DNA of 64,000 nt from Clostridium beijerinckii HUN142 (GTDB lineage: Bacteria; Bacillota; Clostridia; Clostridiales; Clostridiaceae), in assembly GCF_000621745.1 (NCBI RefSeq), contig NZ_JHXK01000013.1, positions 124,001 through 188,000 of the forward strand, in the 5' to 3' direction. A program made the position numbers and the translations under genes. Below the pieces are notes generated by a model. That model was not told the origin of the DNA, ran no database searches, and was given only the letters and a program-made list of their open reading frames with translations. Below, piece by piece: positions 1-9,305 of the stretch. Positions within the stretch are counted from its first letter, which is position 1, and each line of letters starts with the position of its first letter.

Positions 1-1
1 T

Positions 2-403
2 GCTACTTCTATGAGACTTGAAGTTATAAATAGGGATGAGTTTACTATTATAAATGATTCTTATAACGCTAATCCAGATTCTATGAAAGCAGCACTTGAA
101 GTGCTAAAAAACTATTCTGGAACTAGAAAAATAGCAGTACTTGGAACTATGGGCGAGCTTGGAGATTATGCGAAAGAAGCACATATCCAAGTTGGTAAAT
201 TTGCTAAAGATAAAGCAGATATTCTATTAACTACTGGTGAATTTAAGGAGTATTATAAGGAAGGCTTCGGAGAGGATGCAATGGTGTTTGAGAGTAAACA
301 GGAATTAATACAGAGATTAACTGATATGATTAAAGTAAATGATACTATTTTAATTAAAGCATCTAGAAGTGCAAAATTTGAGGAAATAACCAAATATCTA
401 TAG
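2..403 (+). CDS. murF: UDP-MurNAc-tripeptide--D-Ala-D-Ala ligase, C-terminal part
   Basis: This is the 3' end of a gene cut by the window edge; the frame is open from base 2. MurF adds D-Ala-D-Ala to UDP-MurNAc-tripeptide in the cytoplasm, the last soluble step of the peptidoglycan precursor. The visible 130 or so residues are the Mur ligase C-terminal domain, with the family motif NDSYNANPDSM near the start and LGTMGELG after it. The next gene is mraY, which uses the MurF product, so the order is that of a dcw cluster. The missing ATP-binding centre lies upstream of the window. Confidence 0.9.
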   Translation, partial: ATSMRLEVINRDEFTIINDSYNANPDSMKAALEVLKNYSGTRKIAVLGTMGELGDYAKEAHIQVGKFAKDKADILLTTGEFKEYYKEGFGEDAMVFESKQELIQRLTDMIKVNDTILIKASRSAKFEEITKYL

Positions 404-419
404 AATTTAAAATAACACG

Positions 420-506
420 AAGGAGGTGACTTGCCTTAATTAAGATCTTCAAGGAAATAATTGCTTAGCATGATTATTTTCTTTCGGATGCTTTAGGCAA
501 CACTGG
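420..506 (+). promoter_or_regulatory. mraY leader: Shine-Dalgarno separated from ATG by a hairpin
   Basis: A near-perfect Shine-Dalgarno (AAGGAGGTGA, 420-429) stands 77 bases before the only usable mraY start at 507. Between them, 431-436 pairs with 495-500 (then a mismatch and two more pairs), and 454-463 pairs with 471-481 around a short loop. If 431-500 folds out, seven bases remain between Shine-Dalgarno and ATG, the normal spacing. The mraY frame has a stop at 471 and no other start codon before 507, and no good Shine-Dalgarno lies close to 507. Confidence 0.55.
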
Positions 507-1487
507 ATGGGGGAAGCAATAAACTTATTAATCAACTCAAAGATTTTAGCACCATTAATTATGGGGTTCGCATTTTCAATAGTACTTGGACCAATATTTA
601 TACCAATATTACACAAGCTAAAGTTTGGTCAAAATATAAGAAAAGAGGGACCTAAAAGTCATCAAAAAAAATCTGGAACACCAACAATGGGTGGACTTAT
701 ATTCTTTATAGCTACAGCTACCGCTATATTAATTATGGGACAAAAACCTATGAGTAAAGAAATGATATTACTCTATTCTTTTTTAGCTTTTGGATTTATC
801 GGATTTTTAGATGATATTTTAAAAATAATTCATAAAGATAATCTAGGATTAAGAGCAGCACAAAAGATGATTTTATTAGTCTTATTTTCAGTAGCTTTAG
901 CATGGTATGGATATACAAATGTGGGTACAGACATTTTGATTCCATTTATAAATCAAAATTTCAGATTGAATTTGGGAATATTATACATACCATTTATAGT
1001 AATATATTATGCAGCAGTAACTAATGCTGTGAACTTAACTGACGGTATAGATGGACTTGCAACTTCAGTTACAGTTATAGTATTAACTTTTTTTGCTATT
1101 ATTGGTTTTAGGACACAAAATGTTGAAGTAGCAGTTTTTGCAATAGCATTAGCTGGAGCATTGCTTGGATTCCTAAAATTTAATGCATTTCCTGCAAAGA
1201 TATTTATGGGGGATACAGGTTCGTTAGCTCTAGGGGGAGTTATTGGGACAATAGCATTGATGTTAAAGATGGAGTTGTTCGTAATTATAGTCGGAGGAAT
1301 ATATTTAATTGAAACATTATCTGTTATAATTCAAGTTACATCATTTAAATTAACAGGTAAAAGAGTATTTAGAATGTCTCCAATCCATCATCACTTTGAA
1401 CAAGTTGGATGGAGTGAAGTGAAAATAGTAACGATTTTTTCAAGTATTACAGCAATTTTATGTATAATTGGCTTTATAGCACTTTAG
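507..1487 (+). CDS. mraY: Phospho-N-acetylmuramoyl-pentapeptide transferase
   Basis: MraY transfers phospho-MurNAc-pentapeptide from UDP to undecaprenyl phosphate to make lipid I at the inner face of the membrane. The 326 residues are the usual length and form about ten membrane segments. Family motifs are in order: KSGTPTMGG (about 55-63), the Asp pair in FLDDILK (102-103), NLTDGIDG (176-183), MGDTGS (234-239) and the three histidines of SPIHHHFE (294-296). It lies between murF and ftsW/spoVE. The start at 507 is forced by an in-frame stop at 471, but its Shine-Dalgarno is far upstream behind a hairpin (420-506). Confidence 0.96.
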   Translation: MGEAINLLINSKILAPLIMGFAFSIVLGPIFIPILHKLKFGQNIRKEGPKSHQKKSGTPTMGGLIFFIATATAILIMGQKPMSKEMILLYSFLAFGFIGFLDDILKIIHKDNLGLRAAQKMILLVLFSVALAWYGYTNVGTDILIPFINQNFRLNLGILYIPFIVIYYAAVTNAVNLTDGIDGLATSVTVIVLTFFAIIGFRTQNVEVAVFAIALAGALLGFLKFNAFPAKIFMGDTGSLALGGVIGTIALMLKMELFVIIVGGIYLIETLSVIIQVTSFKLTGKRVFRMSPIHHHFEQVGWSEVKIVTIFSSITAILCIIGFIAL

Positions 1488-1515
1488 TTAAGTAGTAGAT
1501 TTGGAGGATTTATGT

Positions 1516-2652
1516 ATGAAGGTCATTGGGTCCAAAAGAAAATCAAAAATGGGTGAAATAGATTATGGAATATTTTATACTGTAGCATTACTTTTAACAA
1601 TTGGAGTAGTTATGGTATATTCTGCAAGTTCTTATTATGCTATGTTTATGTATAAGGATAGTATGTTTTTTCTAAAAAAAGAATTAATGGCTGGAGTCGT
1701 TGGAATTATAGCAATGGCAGTAGCGATGAGTGTTGACTATCATAAGATAAAGAAATATACAGCTATAATAATGATAGCGACTATACCTATACTATTAGCA
1801 GTGTTTCTTTTTCCAGGAACTAATGGAGCACAAAGATGGATTAATTTAGGTCCGTTAAGCTTTCAACCATCTGAGCTTGCGAAATACGTTGTAGTACTAT
1901 TTTTAGCAAGAAGCCTTGAGGTAAAAGGTGAAGGAGTAAAAAATTTTAAAACTGGAATAGTACCTTATCTAGCTACATCAGGATTTTATGCTGCCATTGT
2001 ATTGGCTGAAAAAAATTTAAGTATAGCTTCGGTTATAATGATAGTTACATTTCTTGTTTTATTTGCAGCAGGTGGAAGAATAAAGCATTTATTTGGAATT
2101 GTTGCACCAGCATTAGTTGCAGCAGCGGTTGCATTTACAGTATTAGAACCGTATAGAATGAAAAGATTAATGAGTTTTACAAATCCATGGAAGGATCCAA
2201 TAGGTGATGGATATCAGCTGATACAATCATTTTATGCATTAGGTGCTGGTGGAGTTACGGGGCTTGGCCTTGGCCAATCAAGGCAAAAAACTTTATATAT
2301 GCCAGAGCCACATAATGATTTTATTTTCTCCATCATAGGCGAAGAGTTGGGTCTTATTGGATGCATATGTATAATATTACTTTTTGTAATATTTGTTTGG
2401 AGAGGAATAAGTGTAGCGATGAAAGCTAGAGACACATATGGTACTCTTCTTGCAATAGGTATAACTGGAGTTGTAGCAGTTCAATCTTTAATAAACATTG
2501 CAGTTGTTACAGGTTCGATGCCAGTTACAGGGGTTCCCTTACCGTTTATTAGTTATGGAGGAACTTCGTTAGTAATAAATATGACGGCAATAGGAATACT
2601 TTTAAACATATCAAGGCAAACTGAAGGAAAAGATGAATTTAAGGAAATATAA
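1516..2652 (+). CDS. ftsW: SEDS-family peptidoglycan glycosyltransferase FtsW/SpoVE
   Basis: This is a membrane protein of the SEDS family (FtsW, RodA, SpoVE), which polymerise lipid II into glycan strands together with a class B PBP. About ten membrane segments are visible, with the signatures GAQRW (about 104-108), QPSELAK (117-123), PHNDFIFS and FISYGG near the C-terminus. ATG 1516 is chosen because GGAGGA at 1503-1508 is well spaced; a TTG at 1501 has no site. In Clostridium this position is named spoVE or ftsW, and sequence alone does not separate the vegetative from the spore-cortex role. A strong terminator follows directly. Confidence 0.92.
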   Translation: MKVIGSKRKSKMGEIDYGIFYTVALLLTIGVVMVYSASSYYAMFMYKDSMFFLKKELMAGVVGIIAMAVAMSVDYHKIKKYTAIIMIATIPILLAVFLFPGTNGAQRWINLGPLSFQPSELAKYVVVLFLARSLEVKGEGVKNFKTGIVPYLATSGFYAAIVLAEKNLSIASVIMIVTFLVLFAAGGRIKHLFGIVAPALVAAAVAFTVLEPYRMKRLMSFTNPWKDPIGDGYQLIQSFYALGAGGVTGLGLGQSRQKTLYMPEPHNDFIFSIIGEELGLIGCICIILLFVIFVWRGISVAMKARDTYGTLLAIGITGVVAVQSLINIAVVTGSMPVTGVPLPFISYGGTSLVINMTAIGILLNISRQTEGKDEFKEI

Positions 2653-2702
2653 AAAAATACAGGACAAAGAATTACTATAAAAGTCTTTGTCCTGTATTTT
2701 TT
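2652..2702 (+). terminator. Rho-independent terminator after ftsW/spoVE
   Basis: A 19-base stem (AAAAAATACAGGACAAAGA against its complement ending at 2702) closes a 13-base loop, and the 3' arm ends in a T run. It overlaps the last base of the stop codon. It splits the mur genes from the ftsQ group, so ftsQ probably has its own promoter. Confidence 0.88.
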
Positions 2703-2842
2703 AAGTAATTATTTAAAGTCGTTTTAAAATTTAGATGAAAATATATCATTAAAGTGGTATTATTATATATGAAATTTATACTAAAGATTATAAAATAATA
2801 AGTGTTTAAATATATAAGTCATAGATAAGAATAGGGATGGGT

Positions 2843-3604
2843 ATGGTAAAAACGAATAATAATAAATTAATTTTGAGGTCACAAAGAAGAAGAGTGGTGA
2901 GAAAAATAATTATGACTATTATAGTTTTAATTATAGTGGGAACAATTTTTGCAATAAAATCGAATTTTTTCATCATTAAAAAAGTTTCTATTTTAGGAAA
3001 TCCAATAATGAGTGGAGAAGATGTTAAGAATAGTACAGAGAATCTAATAGGTCAGAATATTCTATTTATAAATAAACAAAATATAATAAGCAATGCTAAA
3101 AAGAATCCATACGTAGAAAATGTTGAAATAAGCAAGTCGTATCCAAAACAAGTTAACATAAAAATTTCAGAAAAACAAGGAATATATTATGTTGAAAAGG
3201 ATGGATATAAATATGTTTTGGATAATGGCGGAAATTTGCTTGAAAAAACAGATAACATTGAAAATAGAAGTTTAGTGAATGTTAAGGGAATAGACTTAAA
3301 AGATGTAGAGCTAGGACACAAGATGATAGATGATACTAGAGTATTAGATTTTTTAGATATTTTTTATCAAATTATAAAACTTAATCCGACAAACTATAAT
3401 ATAGATTATGTTGATATAAGTGATTTTACGAACATAAAAGTATATGTTGGCAAAGTAGAAGGAAGACTTGGTAATGATGAAAATATACCGGATAAAATGA
3501 ATAAACTATTACATATAATTCAAAATCCTGATATTGGGATTGTTAAAGGATATGTAGATGTAGGATTTAATGGTGCACCTGTATATTATAAGGAAGAAAG
3601 GTAG
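2843..3604 (+). CDS. ftsQ: Cell division protein FtsQ/DivIB
   Basis: This is a bitopic division protein: a short basic cytoplasmic tail, one membrane segment at about residues 21-40, then an extracellular POTRA domain beginning around FFIIKKVSILGN. FtsQ/DivIB joins FtsL and FtsB/DivIC in the divisome and helps time septal wall synthesis. Length (about 253 residues) and position after the SEDS gene and before DUF881-sbp-DUF881 fit the Firmicutes order. ATG 2843 is taken because AGGG at 2833-2836 is six bases upstream; ATG 2837 would have almost no spacing. Confidence 0.88.
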   Translation: MVKTNNNKLILRSQRRRVVRKIIMTIIVLIIVGTIFAIKSNFFIIKKVSILGNPIMSGEDVKNSTENLIGQNILFINKQNIISNAKKNPYVENVEISKSYPKQVNIKISEKQGIYYVEKDGYKYVLDNGGNLLEKTDNIENRSLVNVKGIDLKDVELGHKMIDDTRVLDFLDIFYQIIKLNPTNYNIDYVDISDFTNIKVYVGKVEGRLGNDENIPDKMNKLLHIIQNPDIGIVKGYVDVGFNGAPVYYKEER

Positions 3605-3611
3605 GTAATTA

Positions 3612-4340
3612 ATGAAGATATCTAGATCACAATTATTTATAGCAATTGTTTGTGGACTTTTAGGTTTTTTATTAGCATATCAATTTAAGGTATTATCCAA
3701 TAAGAATATAGAATCGAAAATTAGCAATTATGATAAAAATGATATTATTTCAGAAGTTGAATCTCTAAAAAAAGAAAAAGAGGAATTAGCTTCAACAAAT
3801 TCAAAATTATCAGACCAGTTAAAGCAAATGGAAGAAACAGCAGCTAAAAACGGTGACATGGGGCAAGATATAAAAAATCAACTTGATGAGGCCAGAATGC
3901 ATTTAGGCATAATTGATGTTAAAGGTCAGGGAATCGTTCTTACAATAACACCTAAAACATCTATTTTTGGCTCTACGACAAATGATAGTAACAGAGATCT
4001 AGGAGAAGATGAATTGGTTCATATAGTTAACTTACTTTGGTATTCAGGAGCTGAGGCAATATCTATAAATGATATTAGAATAACGCCACAAACAGGGATA
4101 AAGACTGCAGGAAATGGAATAGCCATAGGTTCTACTGGAAAAGTTTATCCGAGAGATAAAATTACAATTAAGGCAATTGGAGATAAGGGCAGACTTAATG
4201 TTGGAATTTCTTTCCCAGGTTCATTAGAATATCTTGCTCTTCCTAACTATAATAATGAAGTTAAATCAGAAGATGATATATTTATAGGAAAATCGAAGCA
4301 GTCATTAAAGAGTGACTTTATTAAATCAGTTAAAGAATAG
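3612..4340 (+). CDS. DUF881 family membrane-anchored protein (first copy)
   Basis: It has an N-terminal membrane segment (about 7-25), a Glu/Lys-rich coiled coil (about 40-80), then the DUF881 domain beginning near GQGIVLTITP and containing LWYSGAEAISIND. DUF881 proteins sit in division clusters of Firmicutes and Actinobacteria and face outward from a single anchor; their biochemical role is not established. The paralogue at 4758 shares the same layout and the AGAEAIS motif. The two copies flank sbp, a conserved clostridial arrangement. AAGGTAGG lies just before ATG 3612. Confidence 0.87.
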   Translation: MKISRSQLFIAIVCGLLGFLLAYQFKVLSNKNIESKISNYDKNDIISEVESLKKEKEELASTNSKLSDQLKQMEETAAKNGDMGQDIKNQLDEARMHLGIIDVKGQGIVLTITPKTSIFGSTTNDSNRDLGEDELVHIVNLLWYSGAEAISINDIRITPQTGIKTAGNGIAIGSTGKVYPRDKITIKAIGDKGRLNVGISFPGSLEYLALPNYNNEVKSEDDIFIGKSKQSLKSDFIKSVKE

Positions 4341-4352
4341 GAGAGAGTTAAT

Positions 4353-4745
4353 TTGATAGCAATTATAGGACTACTAATCGGAATAATACTTGGATTTGTA
4401 TTAGATGTTAATATATCTGATAAATTGTCACCATATATGTCTGTAGCCATATTGGCATGTTTAGATTCAGTTTTTGGAGCAGTCAGAGGAAATCTTTCTA
4501 AAAACTTCCAAGCGGATATATTTATATCTGGCTTTTTTGGAAATGCATTACTTGCAGCAGGACTTGCTTATTTAGGTGATAAGCTTGGAATACCCATATA
4601 TATGGCGGCAGTAATAGTTTTCGGAGGAAGGATATTTGATAACTTTGCAATAATAAGAAGATTGTTATTGGAAGAATTTAAAATAAGAAGAAGGAATAGG
4701 TCTAAAAATATTTCTATAGATAAAGAAAATCATGATGATAAATAG
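4353..4745 (+). CDS. sbp: Small basic family protein Sbp (DUF1290)
   Basis: This 130-residue membrane protein has about four hydrophobic segments and a strongly basic C-terminus (EFKIRRRNRSK). It starts with TTG at 4353, supported by AGGAGAG at 4339-4345. It matches the small basic protein family found between DUF881 genes in the division clusters of Gram-positive bacteria. The function is unknown; a structural role with its DUF881 neighbours is an inference from the fixed gene order. Confidence 0.85.
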   Translation: MIAIIGLLIGIILGFVLDVNISDKLSPYMSVAILACLDSVFGAVRGNLSKNFQADIFISGFFGNALLAAGLAYLGDKLGIPIYMAAVIVFGGRIFDNFAIIRRLLLEEFKIRRRNRSKNISIDKENHDDK

Positions 4746-4757
4746 AGAGGTGATGTG

Positions 4758-5492
4758 ATGAAAAATAATAAAGGTTTTTTCTTTGTTTTCATTGCAACCA
4801 TAATATTAGGGGTTTTAATATCAATGAATTTTAATTTTAAAGGTATTCAGTCATATAGTCAATTAAATGCAGCAGAGTACCAAAATGCGGTTGAAGAAAG
4901 GGCAGCATTATATAGAGATATTGGAAATCTTCAAGAAGATAATAATGAGAAAAGAGATAAAATTAGGAACTATGTTCAGAATGATAAAAAAAATGACAAG
5001 ATTCTTGATGATATGAAAACTCAAATTAGTGATTATAGAACATTTATTGGATCAAATAATGTAGAGGGATCAGGAATTATACTTAAGATAAATGATGGAA
5101 CTACAAATGCTCTTGAAGAGAATACAGATGAAATAAATAATAAGCTTTTACATGATAATGATATGGCACTTGTTTTAAATGAACTTAGAGTTGCTGGAGC
5201 TGAGGCAATTAGTGTTAATAATCATAGAATACTTCCATGGTCTGGAGTGATTTGCAACTGGGCATTTTTAGGATTTGATGATGGTGGAATGGAGTATGCA
5301 CCTTTTAATATATATGCTATAGGAGATCCAGAAAAATTGAAGGCGGCTTTGCTTGAAGATGGAAGTCATGTTAAACAATTGATGCTTAGAAAACTTTATG
5401 TTGATATTCAAGTGGTAGATAAGATAATTATGCCACCAACAACAGCAAATTCAAACGTAAAATATATGAGTAGGGATGAGAGTAAAAAATGA
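4758..5492 (+). CDS. DUF881 family membrane-anchored protein (second copy)
   Basis: This is the second DUF881 protein of the cluster: a membrane segment at about 7-24, a charged helical stretch about 40-90, then the DUF881 domain with GSGIILKIND and ELRVAGAEAISVNN. ATG 4758 is preferred over GTG 4755 because GAGAGGTGA ends at 4753 with good spacing. About 90 bases separate it from yggS. In many clostridia ftsZ, spoIIGA, sigE and sigG follow here; none is present in this window. Confidence 0.86.
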   Translation: MKNNKGFFFVFIATIILGVLISMNFNFKGIQSYSQLNAAEYQNAVEERAALYRDIGNLQEDNNEKRDKIRNYVQNDKKNDKILDDMKTQISDYRTFIGSNNVEGSGIILKINDGTTNALEENTDEINNKLLHDNDMALVLNELRVAGAEAISVNNHRILPWSGVICNWAFLGFDDGGMEYAPFNIYAIGDPEKLKAALLEDGSHVKQLMLRKLYVDIQVVDKIIMPPTTANSNVKYMSRDESKK

Positions 5493-5583
5493 AATTAATT
5501 GATATTTAAGGAGGAAATTTTAAGTTTATATAGAATATAATACAAAGTGATAAAGAAAGGAATAATTAGTAAGGTGTTATAGT

Positions 5584-6264
5584 ATGGGAATTAAGCAAAA
5601 TATTGAAGAACTAAAATCCAAAATTCCAGAACAAGTAACGCTATTAGCTGTTTCAAAAACAAAGCCATTAGAGGATCTGGAAGACGCATATATGGCAGGA
5701 ATGAGAGATTTTGGAGAAAATAAGGTCCAAGAGTTAGTAAAAAAATCCGAAAATTTTCATGAGGATGTGCGATGGCATTTTATAGGACAGCTTCAAAGTA
5801 ACAAAGTTAAGTATTTAGTAGATAGCGTACATTTAATACATTCTTTATCTAGTATTAGTTTACTAAATGAAATTGAAAAGCAGTTTAGTAAGGTTAATAA
5901 GGTTGCTAATACTTTAATTCAAATTAATATTGGAAGAGAGAAAAGCAAAAGTGGAATTTTGGAAGAAAATTTATATGAACTTATAGAAGCAATTGAAAAA
6001 TGTAAATTTGTTTCTGTAAAAGGAATAATGGTTATTATTCCAATAGGGAATGAGGAAAGCAATAGAAAATATTTTAAGAAAACAAAAAAAATATTTGATG
6101 AGCTTAAGGAAAAAAATTATAATAATATTAGTATGAACATATTATCAATGGGAATGACTCATGATTTTATGACAGCTATAGAAGAAGGTTCTAACTTGGT
6201 AAGAATAGGAACAGGAATATTTGGAGAAAGAAATTATAATTTAGGAGGCGAAAATAATGGGTAA
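5584..6264 (+). CDS. yggS: PLP homeostasis protein YggS/YlmE
   Basis: This is a one-domain alanine-racemase-like fold protein that binds pyridoxal phosphate and helps balance B6 and amino-acid pools, without known catalysis. Visible motifs are LLAVSKTKP with the PLP lysine at 25, [28 protein letters not shown] and [11 protein letters not shown]. The 226 residues are typical. AAGGTG seven bases before ATG 5584 sets the start. It overlaps sepF by eight bases, as in the ylmE-sepF-yggT-ylmH-divIVA string of Firmicutes. Confidence 0.92.
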   Translation: MGIKQNIEELKSKIPEQVTLLAVSKTKPLEDLEDAYMAGMRDFGENKVQELVKKSENFHEDVRWHFIGQLQSNKVKYLVDSVHLIHSLSSISLLNEIEKQFSKVNKVANTLIQINIGREKSKSGILEENLYELIEAIEKCKFVSVKGIMVIIPIGNEESNRKYFKKTKKIFDELKEKNYNNISMNILSMGMTHDFMTAIEEGSNLVRIGTGIFGERNYNLGGENNG

Positions 6265-6709
6265 TGTTATATCAAAAGTTAAATCTTTATTAGGTTTTGA
6301 GGACTATGAAGAGTATGATGATTATGAGGAAGAACAATATGAAGAACAGGGGAAGGATGAAGACGAAATAGAACCTGTTATTACAAATAAGAAGAATAGT
6401 AAGGTTGTAAATATCCATACATCTTCAACTACAAAGGTAACAATAACTAAGCCAATCGATTACGAGGAGGCTACTGAGATTTGTGAAGCACTTAAGAATA
6501 GGAGAATAGTATTAGTAAATACAACAGTTCTAGAAATAAAGATTGCACAAAGATTATTAGATTTCATAAGTGGTTCATGTTATGCTTTAGGCGGAGAATT
6601 ACAGCAAATTGAAAAGGGAGTATATATTCTTTCACCATCAAACGTAGAAGTAACAAATGAATTAAAAAATGAACTAAGTTCAAAAGCTCTATTTAATTGG
6701 TCAAAGTAG
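6257..6709 (+). CDS. sepF: Cell division protein SepF
   Basis: SepF forms rings that bundle FtsZ and tie the Z-ring to the membrane. The 150 residues show the family plan: an N-terminal amphipathic helix ([14 protein letters not shown]), a long acidic linker rich in Asp, Glu and Tyr (about 15-45), and a globular SepF domain from about residue 62 ([15 protein letters not shown]) to the end, including the [11 protein letters not shown] stretch. GGAGGCG precedes the start inside the end of yggS. FtsZ, its partner, is not in this window. Confidence 0.94.
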   Translation: MGNVISKVKSLLGFEDYEEYDDYEEEQYEEQGKDEDEIEPVITNKKNSKVVNIHTSSTTKVTITKPIDYEEATEICEALKNRRIVLVNTTVLEIKIAQRLLDFISGSCYALGGELQQIEKGVYILSPSNVEVTNELKNELSSKALFNWSK

Positions 6710-6721
6710 GAGGTATAAATT

Positions 6722-6976
6722 ATGATATATAGTGTTTACATAGTTCTTGATATGTTGCTAAACTTATTAGAGCTAGCTATATTCATAGAATGTATAGTTT
6801 CGTGGATGCCGCAAATCCAGGGAAATAAATTTATTGAGTTGTTGCATAGTTTTGTCAATCCTGTTCTAGAACCAATTAGAAGGTTACAGTATAGATTAAG
6901 CCCTGGATTACCATTGGATTTTTCACCTATATTTGCACTGATTATTATAAATTTTTTACAAAGGATTATACAATAA
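6722..6976 (+). CDS. yggT: YggT family membrane protein
   Basis: This is an 84-residue protein with two hydrophobic segments and the family features W(M/I)P before the loop and NPVLEPIRRL in the middle. YggT proteins (YlmG in some Gram-positives) are conserved beside sepF and are linked to division or envelope work, with no firm biochemical role. AGGAGG before ATG 6722 is clear. It is followed three bases later by ylmH, so translation is likely coupled. Confidence 0.88.
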   Translation: MIYSVYIVLDMLLNLLELAIFIECIVSWMPQIQGNKFIELLHSFVNPVLEPIRRLQYRLSPGLPLDFSPIFALIIINFLQRIIQ

Positions 6977-6979
6977 ATT

Positions 6980-7744
6980 ATGAAAGAAAAAATAGCAAAG
7001 TATTTTACAGATGATGATAGAAATGATGCATTGAATTTATATGAGAAATATTTACTAGCTAGAGATAAAAACATAACTGTATTTGGGAAAAATTTTTATA
7101 CCCCAAATATATGGATGTGGTTTGAGAAAAACCTCTCTAGTAATGATTTGAAAATTGAAAGTAATGGACTTTTAGATGATTCTGAAAGAAGGATGATTTC
7201 TTTTAATAACATATATAAAAGTCCATTTCCTATGAAATTGATTAAAATTGAAAGTACTTCGAAATTTTCTAATCTTACTCATAGAGATTTTTTGGGCGGA
7301 ATTCTATCTCTAGGAATAGAAAGAAATAAAATAGGTGATTTATTAGCAAATAATAATACATGTTATGTGCCAGTTCACGAAGAAGTAGAAGATTTTATTG
7401 TATATAATTTAAACAGAATTTCTAAGGTTATTTGTAATGTAAAAGTGGTGGATGATTTTGAATTTTTACCAAAAGTTAATTTTGAAGAAGAAGTAGTTTT
7501 GGTTTCTTCTCTGAGAATTGATGGGATTGTTTCTAAAATTATAAATATATCTAGATCTAAGGCTCAAGCAATGATCGAACAAGGTCAAGTGCTTATAGAT
7601 TACGTTAAGATAAAAGATAAAAGTTATGAACTAAAAGGAAAAGAGAGAATTACTATAAGAGGTTCTGGAAAATTTATATTAGGTAATTCTATTGGAAATA
7701 GCAAAAGTGGAAGGATAAAAGTTATTATCAAAAAATATACATAA
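6980..7744 (+). CDS. ylmH: YlmH family RNA-binding (S4 domain) protein
   Basis: A 254-residue protein with an unassigned N-terminal half and an S4 RNA-binding domain near the C-terminus (about 181-245, from [19 protein letters not shown] through the [11 protein letters not shown] loop). YlmH proteins of Firmicutes bind ribosomes or tRNA-loaded large subunits and have been tied to rescue of stalled ribosomes. RqcH, which acts in the same rescue pathway, is encoded at 14.2-15.9 kb. No strong Shine-Dalgarno precedes ATG 6980, so expression probably depends on coupling to yggT. Confidence 0.88.
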   Translation: MKEKIAKYFTDDDRNDALNLYEKYLLARDKNITVFGKNFYTPNIWMWFEKNLSSNDLKIESNGLLDDSERRMISFNNIYKSPFPMKLIKIESTSKFSNLTHRDFLGGILSLGIERNKIGDLLANNNTCYVPVHEEVEDFIVYNLNRISKVICNVKVVDDFEFLPKVNFEEEVVLVSSLRIDGIVSKIINISRSKAQAMIEQGQVLIDYVKIKDKSYELKGKERITIRGSGKFILGNSIGNSKSGRIKVIIKKYT

Positions 7745-7757
7745 TAGAGGTGAAAGT

Positions 7758-8390
7758 ATGAAGTTGACACCAATGGATATAAATAACAAGGAATTTAAAA
7801 AAGGATTAAGAGGATACAATTCTGACGAAGTTGATGAATTTTTGGATGAAGTAGTAGATAATTATGAGGAGCTCTATAAAGAAAATGCAAATCTAAAAGA
7901 GAAACTTGCTAATTTGGATGAAAAGGTAGAGCACTATTCTAAAATCGAAAGTACTATACAAAATACATTATTATTGGCTCAAAATGCTGCAGAGCAAGCA
8001 AAGAATTCGGCAAAAAAAGAAGCGGAATTTATGATGAAAAATGCTAATGAAACTGCTCAAAAGATCATGGATAAAGCACATAATGATGTTATTCAAATAA
8101 ATGATGAATATGAAAAAGTTAAACAAGAATTTATTAAATTTAGGGCAAAATATAGAAATTTCATGAATGCACAATTAGAAACTTTTGATGATTTAGAGAA
8201 GGATTTTATAAAAAACTATAATGTATCTGATCCGATAGAAGAAGATGAGGTAACTAATGAAGGAATAATTGAAAAAGAAGTGACAAGTATTCCTAATGTG
8301 GTAAGTGAAAACATAGAAACTCAGGAAAATGATCCTTCACTAAATGATGAGCTAAATGAAATTAAAAGTTTTTTTGTTCAAGGTGAATAA
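7758..8390 (+). CDS. divIVA: Division site/polarity protein DivIVA
   Basis: DivIVA is a coiled-coil protein that senses curved membrane at poles and septa. The N-terminal lipid-binding domain is clear ([19 protein letters not shown], then [10 protein letters not shown]), followed by two coiled-coil stretches (about 35-75 and 80-150) and a variable acidic tail. The 210 residues are typical. AGAGGTG precedes ATG 7758. It is the last gene of the group and is followed by a terminator. Confidence 0.93.
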   Translation: MKLTPMDINNKEFKKGLRGYNSDEVDEFLDEVVDNYEELYKENANLKEKLANLDEKVEHYSKIESTIQNTLLLAQNAAEQAKNSAKKEAEFMMKNANETAQKIMDKAHNDVIQINDEYEKVKQEFIKFRAKYRNFMNAQLETFDDLEKDFIKNYNVSDPIEEDEVTNEGIIEKEVTSIPNVVSENIETQENDPSLNDELNEIKSFFVQGE

Positions 8391-8424
8391 ATTTATTATG
8401 GGACAAAAATAATAAATAAAAATT

Positions 8425-8474
8425 ATACATATTTTATTTACATAACGTAATAAAATGAAGAATATGTATTTTTT
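8425..8474 (+). terminator. Terminator after divIVA
   Basis: An AT-rich stem pairs ATACATATTTTATT (8425-8438) with the region 8449-8469, interrupted by a small GAAG bulge, and is followed by five or six T. It fits a rho-independent terminator for the rightward division operon. Confidence 0.6.
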
Positions 8475-8486
8475 GAATAATAGGAG

Positions 8487-8522
8487 GGCTATCCTAAAGA
8501 TTTACATTTAGGATAGCCTTTC
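8487..8522. terminator. Hairpin between convergent divIVA and motB
   Basis: A perfect 12-base stem (GGCTATCCTAAA, 8487-8498, with 8507-8518) closes an eight-base loop and is followed by three T on the plus strand. It lies just after the motB stop codon on the minus strand, so it may serve motB as well; the T run on that side is poor. Confidence 0.6.
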
Positions 8523-8537
8523 TAAATTCAACTAATT

Positions 8538-9293
8538 TTATTCTTTTGGAGTTTCAGAATTATTGAATTTAGTATTCAATATTACTATGTCAACTCTTCT
8601 GTTTGCAGCTCTGCCTTCTTCAGTATTGTTATTTTTAACAGGTCTATATTCTCCGTAGCCTACTGAAGATAATCTTTCAGGCTTAACGTTTCCCTTAGAA
8701 ATTAGAAATTCTACTACATTTGCGGCTCTTACAGCTGAAAGCTGCCAGTTAGAATGAAAATAATCATTATTAATAACAACATTATCAGTATGTCCTTCAA
8801 CGTGTATATAGTTATCGATATCGTTTAGAATCTTTGAAATAGATATTAATTTGCTTTGCCAATCAGGTTTAATAGTAGCTTGCCCACTATTAAAGAATAC
8901 ACTATCATTGAAGCTTATTATGAGACCTCTCTCTTGAATGGATGTAGTAACACTTCCTTTTAACTCGGAATTATTAACGAGATCATCCACTTTCTTTTTT
9001 ACATCAGATAATTTTTCTTCTTCTGTTATAGATTCTGAACTATCCTGAGTATTTTGTTGTTCTACTACAGTAGGAGAAGAATTTGAACTATCAGATACAG
9101 CTATTACGTTTTCTCCATTTCCACTGTTAAATCCAATTTTTAATGAATTTGCTAAGGTTTGAGATTTCTTAGTATCTACATTAGAAATAGCATACAGCAT
9201 TAAAAAGAAAATCATCATTAATGTTATGAAATCTAAATAAGATAACATCCATCTTTCGGTATTATCTTTTTCTTTTTTTGTATTCTTTTTCAT
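8538..9293 (-). CDS. motB: Flagellar motor stator protein MotB
   Basis: MotB forms the proton or sodium channel of the flagellar stator with MotA and anchors it to peptidoglycan. A single N-terminal membrane segment (about 17-38) carries the channel aspartate in SYLDFITLMMIFF. The C-terminal half is an OmpA-like peptidoglycan-binding domain with VEGHTDN and NRRVDI. The inner ATG at 9293 is chosen because AAAGAGG is seven bases upstream; ATG 9299 would have no spacing. It lies 12 bases after motA. No other flagellar structural gene is in the window. Confidence 0.92.
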   Translation of the reverse strand: MKKNTKKEKDNTERWMLSYLDFITLMMIFFLMLYAISNVDTKKSQTLANSLKIGFNSGNGENVIAVSDSSNSSPTVVEQQNTQDSSESITEEEKLSDVKKKVDDLVNNSELKGSVTTSIQERGLIISFNDSVFFNSGQATIKPDWQSKLISISKILNDIDNYIHVEGHTDNVVINNDYFHSNWQLSAVRAANVVEFLISKGNVKPERLSSVGYGEYRPVKNNNTEEGRAANRRVDIVILNTKFNNSETPKE

Positions 9294-9305
9294 AATCATA
9301 CCTCT

